From assembly GCF_051400755.1 (NCBI RefSeq), contig NZ_JBLFFL010000006.1, positions 124,001 to 188,000 on the forward strand: DNA of 64,000 bases, given 5' to 3'. The position numbers were made by a program, and so were the translations under genes. Below the pieces are notes generated by a model that was given only the letters and a program-made list of their open reading frames with translations, was not told the origin of the DNA and did no database searches. Source of the DNA: Parapedobacter sp051400755 (GTDB lineage: Bacteria; Bacteroidota; Bacteroidia; Sphingobacteriales; Sphingobacteriaceae). This document shows, in pieces, positions 15,872 to 24,733 of the stretch (its first letter is position 1; each line of letters opens with the position of its first letter).

Positions 15872-16067
15872 CGATATCGATAATATCCCCGGGTTTGCAA
15901 TCCAAAACTCTACATATTGCCTCTAGCGTATCAAATCTGACCCCTTTTGCCTTCCCTGTTTTTAAAATGGAAAGATTGACTATCGTTAGCCCAACTTTTT
16001 CAGACAGTTGCGTTAACGACATTTTCCGCTTGGCCAACATCACATCTAAATTGATAACTATCGGCAT
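15864..16067 (-). CDS. XRE/Cro-type helix-turn-helix regulator
   Basis: A 67-residue single-domain DNA-binding protein of the YozG-like XRE group: MLAKRKMSLTQLSEKVGLTIVNLSILKTGK forms the HTH and FDTLEAICRVLDCKPGDIID the final helices. The recognition helix begins at about residue 28. It starts 5 bp after the DUF2975 stop, so both are one transcription unit. XRE proteins of this type are regularly paired with DUF2975 membrane proteins across Bacteroidota and Firmicutes. It may repress its own operon, with the palindrome at its stop codon as one possible site. Confidence 0.9.
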   Translation of the reverse strand: MPIVINLDVMLAKRKMSLTQLSEKVGLTIVNLSILKTGKAKGVRFDTLEAICRVLDCKPGDIIDIDL

Positions 16068-16072
16068 ATTAT

Positions 16073-16717
16073 TTAAATAAATGAGTCATTTTCCTTCTTT
16101 ATATCTATTGCTGTTTTGAAGACCAAACCGAACGCCAACAGTGCCAATCCAATAAACGTTTCAGACGCAATAAATCCGGCCCCTTTTTGCAACAAATAAC
16201 CTGAATCATTGAGGTTTAACTTGATGATGCAGTTGATAAAAAGACGTTGAGTTATCGATCGCATTACAGGTAGTATCATCAACACAGCCGAGCCCCATAA
16301 AATTAAAGAGGCGTTCCTTGTTGTAAATACCTCATCCTTACGAAATGAACTAAAGACCCTTTTTATGCATAAAATGAGGAAGCCAATAAGTAGCCAATAA
16401 AATAGTTGAAAAACTTGGTACGATAAAGCGGGCAACGAAAATAGTTCGTCGTAAGATTTAAACCTCAATTCCACACGAGCTCTGTTAGTCGGCTGAACTA
16501 CTACTTTCTTCCCAAACCAGTCGGCTAAACTCAGGACCCTTTTATCATCATGAGGTTTAGCCTGTATATCGTACATTGCATAACCTTTTAAACTGTTACT
16601 AACTGCCGGAGCACCAGAATTAAATAATTTGATCCCCAGAAAGACAAAATAAAAAATCAATACGATGGTAATTAATACATCAAGTGATCTGATGGTCTTG
16701 CTATTAGAAAGTTTCAT
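16073..16717 (-). CDS. DUF2975 membrane protein
   Basis: A DUF2975 family protein of about 214 residues from the ATG at 16717. Four hydrophobic helices are visible: LDVLITIVLIFYFVFLGIKLF near the N-terminus, SYQVFQLFYWLLIGFLILCI in the middle, SLILWGSAVLMILPVMRSI, and FIGLALLAFGLVFKTAIDI at the end, with an extracytoplasmic segment between the first two. Function is not known; the consistent partner is a small XRE regulator, as here. An in-frame ATG lies seven codons upstream at 16738, but it would sit only 1 bp past the -7 box, so 16717 is preferred. Confidence 0.85.
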   Translation of the reverse strand: MKLSNSKTIRSLDVLITIVLIFYFVFLGIKLFNSGAPAVSNSLKGYAMYDIQAKPHDDKRVLSLADWFGKKVVVQPTNRARVELRFKSYDELFSLPALSYQVFQLFYWLLIGFLILCIKRVFSSFRKDEVFTTRNASLILWGSAVLMILPVMRSITQRLFINCIIKLNLNDSGYLLQKGAGFIASETFIGLALLAFGLVFKTAIDIKKENDSFI

Positions 16718-16739
16718 ATCAATCAGGATTAATGGCAAG

Positions 16740-16771
16740 CAAATTTAAATAAACTATTTATAACAAAACAA
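16740..16771 (-). promoter_or_regulatory. Complete -33/-7 promoter of the DUF2975-XRE operon
   Basis: On the minus strand TTG (16771-16769, or 16766-16764) is followed after 21 (or 16) bases by TAAATTTG (16747-16740), matching the Bacteroidota TTG/TAnnTTTG pair. The surrounding 60 bp are very AT-rich. The start codon at 16717 is 22 bp downstream. Confidence 0.6.
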
Positions 16772-16930
16772 TTAAAAATTAATGTTTTATTATAAATAAT
16801 AAATCTATTTCAATAAAGACATCGAAGTGAGTTTAAACTTGACAGGAACATCCAATAGGCCAATAACCTGACATTCACTTATCTTTCGGGATTTTGAAGT
16901 TGGACATGTGGCTTGCTAAAACGACCGCTT

Positions 16931-18295
16931 TCACACCACATCCGGAACGATAAAAGGTGACCGGTATTCGCGGGACAGCAACGCATCGGCTTCCGGATCG
17001 TTGATGAATTTCATGGCCACGGGATCGAAATCCAGTGTTCGCCCCACGCGATACGCAATATTGCCAAGATGGATGAGCGCACAGGAATAAAATCCTTCCT
17101 TAATGTCTCCTTTTGCCAATTTCTGGTCGTTATACCGGATTGCATCGATAAAATTTGCGTAGTGGTTACCGAAACCCTTTCCGTTTTCCCCTGGCTCCAT
17201 CTTATCGCCCATAAATGTTTGCCATTGATTGAGGTTTTTAGTCATGTAGCCTTTTGATCCAAAAAACAAGTTGCCTACCTCATTATCCGAACTCACCATA
17301 TACGTGTTGTCATTCGGGTTTTCCCCGCCGATTCCTTCGGAATTTGAAAGCCAATGACGGACCTCAAATTGCAGGAGCTTTTTCCCGTCGCCCCCACCCT
17401 GGGCGTTTGGGAATTCAAAGACAGTGAGTTGCGTATTGGGTGTTTGCTGGTCATCGTCAAACATGAAATGGCCGCCAATTGAGCTGATCCTAGTAGGCAA
17501 CGTAACATTAAGCCCCCACCGGGCAATATCGATCTCATGAACCCCCTGGTTGCCGATATCGCCGTTTCCATAATCCCAGTTCCAATGCCAGTTATAGTGG
17601 AAGCGGTTTTTCGAAAACGGGCGCTCCGGCGCCGGGCCCAACCACAGGTTATAATCTACGCCTGGAGGGATCGGTTCGTCTGGCGTGCGCCCGATGGTAT
17701 TGCGCCGTTTATAGCAAATGCCTTTGGCCATATACACTTCACCAAGCTTCCCGCCATGCAAAAAATCAGCCATGCTTTCCGCACAGGGGTTGCTCCGTTG
17801 CTCGGCCCCATCCTGTACGATGACCGAGTACTTTTCTGCGGCTTCCACTAACTTACGGCCTTCGTAAATATTATGGCAACACGGCTTTTCGACAGAAACA
17901 TGCTTGCCCGCTTGGATCGCCCATATCGCGGCCAACGCATGCCAATGATTCGGTGTCACGACGGAAACGGCATCGACCTCTTTATTTTCATACAAGACGC
18001 GCAAATCGGTATATGTCTTTGGCTTTTCCAGTCCCTTGTCTACAAAATGTTTTTTTATTCGGGGTTCAAAAAAATTCTGATCGATGTCGCATAGCGCGGT
18101 CACCCGCGCGTTTTTGAGCTTTGAGTAACCCTCGATGTGGTTTTGGCCCATTCCGCGTATGCCTATGACGGCCACGTTGACCCGTTCGTTGGATCCAAGA
18201 ATTGAGGCGTAGGATTTTGCACTCATGCCAGTCGTTGTCAATGCCGCACCGGTGGCGCCAATCATACCTTTGCGGATAAATTCCCTTCTTTCCAT
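16931..18295 (-). CDS. Gfo/Idh/MocA family oxidoreductase with Tat signal
   Basis: A 454-residue NAD(P)-dependent sugar oxidoreductase. The N-terminus MERREFIRKGMIGATGAALTT has a twin-arginine motif (RREFIRK), so it is folded before export to the periplasm with its cofactor. The Rossmann domain follows (VNVAVIGIRGMGQNH, about 38-52), then the family signature HVSVEKPCCHN carrying the EKP lysine, and a C-terminal substrate domain with GNGDIGNQGVHEIDIARWGL. Exported relatives in Bacteroidota process modified sugars, glycosides or polyols; the substrate is not predictable. It is a single minus-strand gene with a 225-bp AT-rich upstream region containing a partial -7 box (TAACTTTA). Confidence 0.9.
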   Translation of the reverse strand: MERREFIRKGMIGATGAALTTTGMSAKSYASILGSNERVNVAVIGIRGMGQNHIEGYSKLKNARVTALCDIDQNFFEPRIKKHFVDKGLEKPKTYTDLRVLYENKEVDAVSVVTPNHWHALAAIWAIQAGKHVSVEKPCCHNIYEGRKLVEAAEKYSVIVQDGAEQRSNPCAESMADFLHGGKLGEVYMAKGICYKRRNTIGRTPDEPIPPGVDYNLWLGPAPERPFSKNRFHYNWHWNWDYGNGDIGNQGVHEIDIARWGLNVTLPTRISSIGGHFMFDDDQQTPNTQLTVFEFPNAQGGGDGKKLLQFEVRHWLSNSEGIGGENPNDNTYMVSSDNEVGNLFFGSKGYMTKNLNQWQTFMGDKMEPGENGKGFGNHYANFIDAIRYNDQKLAKGDIKEGFYSCALIHLGNIAYRVGRTLDFDPVAMKFINDPEADALLSREYRSPFIVPDVV

Positions 18296-18680
18296 AGAGT
18301 TAATCAGGTTTAATGAAATGAGTTAGTTGCACTTCGCTTAAACCGTAAAGTTACACCTTTGATCAAACTTTATGTTGAGCGTGTTGATTTTTTTCTCCGA
18401 CCTATTGGCTTATAAGGGTTGCTGTGTCATGCAAATTATAACATGGTTTTCACTATTACAAGTGCCTAAAACAAATTAATTAGCCGGTTTTGAAAATTTT
18501 TCATGGCTGCTCCTAAGGCATTACCGGAAGACAGAAGGCAGTGGATTTGGATAAAAGGGTTGTTTGATAAATTTACATTGACGACATTCGTTAGCAAACA
18601 ATATAGCCATAAAGCTAACAACGTCATGGAGAAGACATCTGCCGGTTGTGAAGAAAATATAGATTTGGAAACTGATTAGT
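18296..18680. other. Intergenic region between divergent genes
   Basis: About 385 bp containing the upstream region of the oxidoreductase (minus) and of the DUF4440 gene (plus). On the minus strand a stretch at about 18408-18450 (CATGTTATAATT and TATAAGCCAATAGG) weakly resembles 15528-15565. I see no gene in it. Confidence 0.4.
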
Positions 18681-19061
18681 ATGGACAAAACAAAAATTAA
18701 CAGGGAAGACATAGTGGAAGTGGAAAATAGGCTTTTTTCGGCTCAGCTTGTAAGTGATGTCGACATGCTCGATAAACTGTTGCACGATGACCTGATCGCA
18801 ATTGGTCCTACTGGGCAGGTTGTAACCAAAGAAATGGATCTGGACTCGCATAAAGCGAAAACAATGGTTATTGAGGACGCATCAACAGCAATTAACGAGA
18901 TTAAAATCACGGGTGACACAGCCCTCTCAATCGTAACCATGACAGCGAAAGGAAAAGTGATGGGAGCGCCATTAGCGGGAAAATTCCGTTATTTTAGAGT
19001 TTGGAAACGCTTTGACGATGGATTGAAAGTGATCGGTGCAAGTTTTATGCAATTGCCTTAG
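18681..19061 (+). CDS. DUF4440 / NTF2-like (SnoaL-type) small protein
   Basis: A 126-residue cytoplasmic protein of the NTF2-like fold: VEVENRLFSAQLVSDVDMLDKLLHDDLIAIGPTGQ is the usual start, followed by strands ending ALSIVTMTAKGKVMG and FRYFRVWKRFDDGLKVIGASF. The fold offers a hydrophobic pocket and serves enzymes, binding proteins and unknown roles alike; nothing here fixes the ligand. It is the only plus-strand gene between 8.1 and 24.4 kb and has no operon partner. Confidence 0.85.
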   Translation: MDKTKINREDIVEVENRLFSAQLVSDVDMLDKLLHDDLIAIGPTGQVVTKEMDLDSHKAKTMVIEDASTAINEIKITGDTALSIVTMTAKGKVMGAPLAGKFRYFRVWKRFDDGLKVIGASFMQLP

Positions 19062-19148
19062 TTCAAGGGCCCAAGCTGCGGTGAGCCGTAGGAGGCGTAT
19101 GGGGTGAAATAAACAGGAATGAAATGAATTGATTGAGACGCCATTAGG

Positions 19149-20639
19149 TTAGTCTGCATTGAATTGTTCGGTCAGCCACCGTCTCAATAGCTCCAAGACC
19201 TCGGGTGATACCGTCTCATCCAACCCAAACACCTCGGCATCATCCGCTCGCTTGGATGCTGTTGTCTGAAAGAAATGGTTTATGCGAGCGAAATGTTGGG
19301 CCTCCAGCTCCAATCCGGTTCGGCTGGCGAGGACATCCAACCGTTCTTGCTCGGCCGGAAAGCTGATGCGGTTGTCGTGTTCGCCATAAACAGCCAACAC
19401 GGGGCACTTGATTTTGGGAAACACCGCACCGGGGTCGTATGACAAGATGTAATAGCGATCATCGGAAAGAAATTTCGTAAATCTTTCCGTCAGCATTTTC
19501 CCGATGGCTTTTTCGTTCCCTGCATCGTCGCGTGTGAGTCGGAATGCAGCCAGGGCCTCCTTGTTGTCGCGGTTATCCATCGACCAACGCATAGCCGTTT
19601 TCAGCATTAGGTCTGCAGCCTTCCTTTTGGACGGGGCCTCCTTCAGAATACGGAAGACTTCGTTAAATAAGCCAATCGCCTTCTCCCTGGTTACCGGTGA
19701 CAAATCCGGCCAAGCAAACTCCGCATTGTTGCTTATGGCGAGCGTGAAGAAATCTATTCCTGTAAGCGAAATGGGCGAACCAAACGTCACCACGGTTGCC
19801 AGATCGGGGACAGCCGCCGCGACATCCATCGCTACCAATCCGCCTTGGCTGTGCCCAATGATTCCGACTTTATGGTCGGCCACGTTTTCATGGCTTTTCA
19901 GGAATTCGATGGCGCGCACCGCATCGGCTACGTAATCGACGTTGGCTCCGGGGGCCACCACGGTCTTGCCCACCCTATGGTCGTCTAGCCTGAGGACGGC
20001 GATGCCCTGCCGCGTGAGGTAATCGGCGATGACCAAATAGGGGTCATGGAAAAACAAATTCCCGTCACGGTCCTGCGGACCGGACCCCGAAATGATTAGT
20101 ACGGCGGGATATTGACCTACCCTTTCCGGATAGGTAAATGTGCCGTCAAATACGACCGAGCTGTCACGGTTGGCGAAACGGACTTCTTCTTCGACATAAG
20201 GAAAAGGGCGGGTTGGCGTTTGGGGTCGGTGGGCCTTGAGGTCGAACCTGCGGAACGTGAGCCGTTGTTGTTGGCCGTTTCGAGTGAATTCACCGACGAT
20301 GCTATCTCCTTCCCTCTTTCCCCTAAAAGAGTCCTTTATCGTGGAATCGTGACCCCAAAGGAAAAGCGAGTCGCGATTGACGGAAGCCGTATCAAACCGC
20401 AGCCTATCCATCATCATGAGATAGATTGCATCGGCCGCAACCGTAAGACCTCCGCCCTTTAAGGTATCGAGCTGCAACACGTACCTGCAGTAAACACCAT
20501 CTACGGAATCTTCAGCCGTCCACATGCCACCGATGTATTCACCACGATGTTGCTGGCCGCATGAAACAGTGAAAAATGAAACAATGAATATCAGCTTAAA
20601 ATAAGCTAGCCGCTTTGATAAAAGAGAGTCTACAAACAT
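19149..20639 (-). CDS. Alpha/beta hydrolase lipoprotein with N-terminal beta domain
   Basis: About 496 residues from the ATG at 20639: MFVDSLLSKRLAYFKLIFIV, then a lipobox FTVSC, so the mature protein is lipid-anchored. Residues 30-140 form a beta-rich domain (GEYIGGMWTAEDSVDG, RLTFRRFDLK) common before this family. The hydrolase core follows with the oxyanion loop ISGSGPQDRDG, the nucleophile elbow GHSQGG, the acid in VYGEHDN and a His in FARINHFFQ. It probably cleaves an ester or peptide-like bond. The frame extends in phase a further 22 codons to an ATG at 20705 and beyond, through the duplicated signal-like leader, so an older, longer N-terminus may once have existed. Confidence 0.85.
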   Translation of the reverse strand: MFVDSLLSKRLAYFKLIFIVSFFTVSCGQQHRGEYIGGMWTAEDSVDGVYCRYVLQLDTLKGGGLTVAADAIYLMMMDRLRFDTASVNRDSLFLWGHDSTIKDSFRGKREGDSIVGEFTRNGQQQRLTFRRFDLKAHRPQTPTRPFPYVEEEVRFANRDSSVVFDGTFTYPERVGQYPAVLIISGSGPQDRDGNLFFHDPYLVIADYLTRQGIAVLRLDDHRVGKTVVAPGANVDYVADAVRAIEFLKSHENVADHKVGIIGHSQGGLVAMDVAAAVPDLATVVTFGSPISLTGIDFFTLAISNNAEFAWPDLSPVTREKAIGLFNEVFRILKEAPSKRKAADLMLKTAMRWSMDNRDNKEALAAFRLTRDDAGNEKAIGKMLTERFTKFLSDDRYYILSYDPGAVFPKIKCPVLAVYGEHDNRISFPAEQERLDVLASRTGLELEAQHFARINHFFQTTASKRADDAEVFGLDETVSPEVLELLRRWLTEQFNAD

Positions 20640-20654
20640 AATAACCTTGAATAA

Positions 20655-20806
20655 TTGAACCCAATTGTTGATTTCTTGAGCATCAGCCACTTCCCTACCT
20701 TGCACATTCGAAGCCGCAGGCAGCAGGAACCCGAAGACGAGGAAAAGGTAAAAGATACGTTCTATATGATGTTATCGATTCATTAAATGTGTCTCTTAGG
20801 CTTATT
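20655..20806 (-). repeat. Leader region duplicated at 15.35-15.53 kb
   Basis: This stretch reads on the minus strand as a signal-peptide-like frame (ERIFYLFLVFGFLLPAA, then QGREVADA) continuous with the hydrolase frame, but where the 15.4-kb copy has ATG this copy has ATA, so the original start has been lost. The upstream block at 20772-20806 matches 15499-15533. Confidence 0.6.
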
Positions 20807-20816
20807 AGGCTAGGCA

Positions 20817-21245
20817 TCAATCTATCTGAGATATCTCCAAAAACTCTTTCATGGTAAGGATCATAGTTTGACCGTACTGCTTTAGTACGAGTAAGTCTGG
20901 ATCGCCGGTAATAAGGTAGTCCGCAGCACCATCTTTACTTAACGAGAGCAAATAGTTATCATTGCGATCTCTACTTGCTCTCACATCGCTTTTTATCTTT
21001 ACAAAGGAAAAGATAGGGACAATCAATTCGATAAAGCGTTTTGCTTGTTGCAATCTGATGTATTTTTTAAATTTATCCCTCAGTATAACAGCCTTATACT
21101 CTTCTATCAATTCATCGCAGCAAAGGATTGTGTAAATAGGATTGGAAAGAAGGTCATAAAGTGTACGTCGAGAGGCTCGGTTGATCGTGGCGCTGATGTA
21201 CCAGTTGGTATCAATGACAAGCACTTTCCTATGACTTCTGGCCAT
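20817..21245 (-). CDS. PIN-domain toxin (putative endoribonuclease)
   Basis: A 142-residue PIN-domain protein of the type found in type II toxin-antitoxin pairs. Acidic catalytic residues are in place: Asp in KVLVIDTNWYISA (about residue 12), Glu in CCDELIEEYKA, Asp residues in SRDRNDNYLLSL and ITGDPDLLVL. It would cut RNA in the cytoplasm using Mg ions. Its start overlaps the preceding small gene's end by 17 bp, the usual coupling of antitoxin and toxin. The target RNA is unknown. Confidence 0.88.
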   Translation of the reverse strand: MARSHRKVLVIDTNWYISATINRASRRTLYDLLSNPIYTILCCDELIEEYKAVILRDKFKKYIRLQQAKRFIELIVPIFSFVKIKSDVRASRDRNDNYLLSLSKDGAADYLITGDPDLLVLKQYGQTMILTMKEFLEISQID

Positions 21246-21444
21246 ATCGGACAGCGCTCACTTCTTTCATAATATCCGCTTCAGAAAGTGGCTCATCGGG
21301 CAGGATGGCGTCCATAACATCCCACCGGTCGGCAAATGTCTGCTTTCCGATACGTTCAGCAACTTTTATCCGATCGGTCTTGCCAAGCTGATTAAATAGC
21401 CGGATTACGGCGTTTACAGAAGGTGCATTTATCGTCGTCTTCAT
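21229..21444 (-). CDS. Antitoxin partner of the PIN toxin
   Basis: A 71-residue protein directly upstream of the PIN gene and overlapping it by 17 bp. MKTTINAPSVNAVIRLFNQLGKTDRIKVAERIGKQTF resembles small antitoxin-type proteins paired with PIN_3 toxins in Bacteroidota. The C-terminal part (DEPLSEADIMKEVSAVRYGQ) is acidic and likely unfolded until it wraps the toxin, as is known for such antitoxins. No separate DNA-binding fold is obvious beyond a short N-terminal ribbon-like strand. Confidence 0.75.
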   Translation of the reverse strand: MKTTINAPSVNAVIRLFNQLGKTDRIKVAERIGKQTFADRWDVMDAILPDEPLSEADIMKEVSAVRYGQKS

Positions 21445-21484
21445 GCCTGAAAATTATTGATAGTTACAAATTTAGTCAAATAGA

Positions 21485-21718
21485 CTATAAGTTGCAAATG
21501 GGAGAATGGGAATGATCGTGGAAGGACAAGCCCAAGAGCCCCCAATACTCATTTTTGACAGCGTCTTTCTTCGTAGTCTTAATCTGACTTTTGCTTAAAT
21601 ACTGGCACCCAGCCTTATGGTACTTCTCCCTTGATTTAGTGATATACACCGTTGCATCCTTTTGCTGGGCGGTGGTATAACCGGTTACCAAAGGTAACCG
21701 TAGGAATGGTGAGGACAT
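21485..21718 (-). pseudogene. Small exported Cys/His protein, C-terminus apparently shifted
   Basis: A 77-residue frame: FLRLPLVTGYTTAQQKD looks like the end of a signal peptide, followed by VYITKSREKYHKAGCQYLSKSQI. The YH-x3-C-x2-L pattern resembles small Bacteroidota proteins in which a YH...C segment is followed by a second Cys pair (GY.PC..C). Here the second Cys pair is missing: after AVKNEYW the sequence becomes non-homologous, suggesting a frameshift. A 5' relic of a related gene lies at 15.6 kb. Function unknown. Confidence 0.5.
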
Positions 21719-21874
21719 GACGGGAAATCAGAATGTTTTGCTGGTATGAAATTCCAGGTTTTCCGTGATCTTTTTAATATCCCAGTCCCACCATTTTAAC
21801 GCTAAAATCGCACCAATGACTTCAGTTCCAGCAGAATTCGGAGCAGGAATCCGTCGCCCCTCCTATTGCTGTCA

Positions 21875-24352
21875 TCACTGAAAAAATATACCGGATAACG
21901 CCGCATCTTCACCTTCCAGGTGGCTGATACGGATTCTCACCGATCCGGTGGTTTTGAATGTATAATAGTTGCTTTTGCCAAAAGTAGCTACGCAAATTGT
22001 TGGGTGGATAAGGTTCTTCGAGTTATAATCGAATAGGTCGACCGTAAATTTCCCCTTGATTCCCAGCTCGGCCATCCGCAAAGTAAATTGGTAGGCTTTT
22101 TCCGGTTTGGCTAAGATATCGACGTAAAATGTCTGATGGCAAGCCTGAGGGTTTTGCGTGGCCAGCACAGTGGTAAACTGACCGTCGGTTGATAACCAGT
22201 CGCCCAAACGCGGTGTCCCTGTCCCAGCTGTTTTCCAGGCTATTTTTTCGATATATTCCGGCAACATACGTTGATCTACCCCATCGCCACGGTTATCGAA
22301 AAGCAAATAACCTGCTGCTCCGTATCGCTCCCGCCACTCGGTCGTCACGCTGTCTGTAGCAATCAGCCTTATCGTATTTTCCGCGTCTGCCTTTGGCGCA
22401 ATGGGAGAGCGATCGGTACGGTGTTCCCCGTATTCCATCGTGATGCGATAGTCTCCCCCCGGAAGGTCAGGGAGGTATACAAACGCGTCGTCCGCTGTGC
22501 CATCTGCGGGATATATGAGTTTGCCATTTACTGACACGCTATGTACTTTTCTTCCCATTTTCGGTATGGCCACATGCGCCACGGTGCCGGCGGGGGCCTG
22601 CAAAAGAGCGATTTTTCTATCCACGTCAATGGAGAAAACGATGGTGCCCAGCGGGGTAGGCATTTCGCCCTGAACGGCGCCAATCGCTTCAGAGAGATGA
22701 GGTCTGACCTGAAAGCGCTTAAACCCGGGTGCAATTGGTTTGATACCCAATATTTCCTCAGAGAGCCATTTCGTAACGCCACTGCTCCACGGGTGGCACA
22801 GGCTGGTATAGCCATGTTGCCCATTGGGAACAGGGTCATTGGGATTCAGGAAATTACTCCACTCGGGCCGGAAGCACTCCCAAAATGTCGTTGCGCCGAG
22901 ATGGAGCTGGCCACCCCATACCCGGTCTATTGTTTCCAACGCTTCCCGGTGCATACCCATCGATGCCATTGCCTTGATAATAAAATATTGGTTAAACGGC
23001 GAAAAAGAAACGGTGTTCGTGGCCTGGCGAAAATGAACGTTGGCCAATGCTGATGCTTCCGAATCGGTGAGGTACCCGCCGTTGATCGCTTCGGCAGCGG
23101 CGTGCAACCCAATTGCCTGTAACCAAGAGGTATTGCCTCTGATCATCTTCAGCTGACCATCGGCCAACCGACGGAAGGCGTTGCTCAAGTGTTCCTCTCC
23201 TAGGTCGACCAGGGCCCGCGAAAGCGCCGCACAGGTATGTGCATACAATAGCCGGTAGGCGTGTCGGTTTTCGGGGATGTTTGGGTCTTCAAATCCAGCG
23301 CCGATGCGTTCATCCCAGCCGTAAAATCCCAGATTAGTCTCCGAATCGCACACTTCGGCCGCGTGTGCTATCTTCCGCTTTATGGTGCCGAGGTGCGAAC
23401 GGACAAAGTCTTCATCGCCGGAGTAGTAATAATAGTCGAGCAGACTGTGGATCCACAGCAATGCATAACTTTCGATCGAATTGTCATCGGCAGAGGTCCG
23501 TTGAAGGTTGTGCCTGACCATTTCATAGTTGCCAAATGCCACCATGCTCACTCCCTGTGAAATGTAGGCATCGCCGGTCCATGAATGCCTATCGCCCCGA
23601 TCCATCAGGATGGCACCGATGTGATCTTTCAGCAAGTTCAACTTGACGCCATAAGCACCGGTATACCACATCCGATTGAGCAACGTATTCGAGCTTTCGA
23701 AATGCCCCCGGTAGTTGACCGGCTTGGTCTGGCAAACCAAACGGACATTGGTGATGTGCCAGGGTTTGTCAAATTTGGTAACATGTATCCATCCGAACCT
23801 AATCCCCTCGTAGAGTTCGGCATTCAGTTCCAACCGGTAGGTGTTCCCGTATTTAACCGGCTTCGCGGTCTTATGAGGAGATTGGGGGCCTGAGTTGACG
23901 ATGGCTGGCTGATTGTATTCGCTGATGCTCATGAGCACCTCCCCGCTCAGGTCGGGGCTTTCGAATTCCAACCAAGCCGCGCTCTCCACACCAAAGTCGA
24001 AACACAACGTCCCCTCCCCATTGACCAATATATTACCGTCATCACCCATTACCGAAGCGAGATTTTCAAAACTACCGGGATGGTCGGTCACAACGTCTGT
24101 AGCCTTCAGGCAATAAATCTGTAAATCATCTGTCTCCTGTTCCCAAACGTAAGACACTAACGGATCTGGCGAATCGCCCACCGTCTTGCCTGAAAAGTGG
24201 CCGCCATGTACCGGTAGGTAGGGTGCAATCCCTTGCTCAACCGGAAAAAATACGTCCGGATTGTACGTATTTGTTTGTGCTGAGCCGCCTTGGAAACTAG
24301 CCATCGAAGCGACAATGCAAATCCCCGTTTTTATCACGTTTCCTATTACCAT
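21875..24352 (-). CDS. Alpha-L-rhamnosidase (GH78-like)
   Basis: An 825-residue exported glycoside hydrolase. A signal peptide (about 1-25, ending GGSAQ) is followed by a beta-sandwich (30-210) and an (alpha/alpha)6 barrel. The GH78 active-site signature is seen as DRGDRHSWTGDAY (251-263), with WIHSLLDYYYYSGDEDFVR downstream and a C-terminal beta domain (MPTPLGTIVF, VHSVSVNGKLIYPADG). Residues 680-825 form an extra beta-sandwich, perhaps carbohydrate-binding. It should cut terminal alpha-L-rhamnose from plant or bacterial glycans in the periplasm or outside. No SusCD or transporter is adjacent, so it acts as a solitary glycosidase. Confidence 0.88.
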   Translation of the reverse strand: MVIGNVIKTGICIVASMASFQGGSAQTNTYNPDVFFPVEQGIAPYLPVHGGHFSGKTVGDSPDPLVSYVWEQETDDLQIYCLKATDVVTDHPGSFENLASVMGDDGNILVNGEGTLCFDFGVESAAWLEFESPDLSGEVLMSISEYNQPAIVNSGPQSPHKTAKPVKYGNTYRLELNAELYEGIRFGWIHVTKFDKPWHITNVRLVCQTKPVNYRGHFESSNTLLNRMWYTGAYGVKLNLLKDHIGAILMDRGDRHSWTGDAYISQGVSMVAFGNYEMVRHNLQRTSADDNSIESYALLWIHSLLDYYYYSGDEDFVRSHLGTIKRKIAHAAEVCDSETNLGFYGWDERIGAGFEDPNIPENRHAYRLLYAHTCAALSRALVDLGEEHLSNAFRRLADGQLKMIRGNTSWLQAIGLHAAAEAINGGYLTDSEASALANVHFRQATNTVSFSPFNQYFIIKAMASMGMHREALETIDRVWGGQLHLGATTFWECFRPEWSNFLNPNDPVPNGQHGYTSLCHPWSSGVTKWLSEEILGIKPIAPGFKRFQVRPHLSEAIGAVQGEMPTPLGTIVFSIDVDRKIALLQAPAGTVAHVAIPKMGRKVHSVSVNGKLIYPADGTADDAFVYLPDLPGGDYRITMEYGEHRTDRSPIAPKADAENTIRLIATDSVTTEWRERYGAAGYLLFDNRGDGVDQRMLPEYIEKIAWKTAGTGTPRLGDWLSTDGQFTTVLATQNPQACHQTFYVDILAKPEKAYQFTLRMAELGIKGKFTVDLFDYNSKNLIHPTICVATFGKSNYYTFKTTGSVRIRISHLEGEDAALSGIFFQ

Positions 24353-24446
24353 GTTTTATTCATCCAAAGGTTCACTTCATATTCGGCCAGCGACTGTGTC
24401 GGCCGATATTCATCGTGATTTATAGATCAACGGCATTTGTCCGTCG

Positions 24447-24584
24447 TTATCCAACATATCTCCGATTTGGAGTGTCTTTACATATGGCTTGGATGGCCGC
24501 CTGCCACCAATATTCCCATTCAGCTTCATTCAAGAAATCTTCAATGCTGACGTATCCGTTGGTTCGATAGAAATTGATTGCTCG
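24447..24584 (-). pseudogene. Start-less coding fragment
   Basis: The minus strand reads RAINFYRTNGYVSIEDFLNE, then WEYWWQAAIQAICKD and a stop at 24447. The composition is protein-like, but the frame is cut by a TAG at 24587 and has no start codon. I do not recognise the family. Confidence 0.3.
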
Positions 24585-24733
24585 CTACTTAGTGTGGTAT
24601 TCATAAATGCGTTCTAATTGGTTATGCTTACAAATATGAGCCTCATTGGGGGCAATAAAAATGACAAAAACAATTCATTATTTGCACTTTTTGATACTTT
24701 TACCCTGTGTTTGAAAAGTAATCACTTTAAGTT

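Noticed and set aside
18408..18450. Possible third copy of the duplicated leader block
   Set aside because: Only a few short matches to the copy at 15.53 kb; the similarity is too weak to call.
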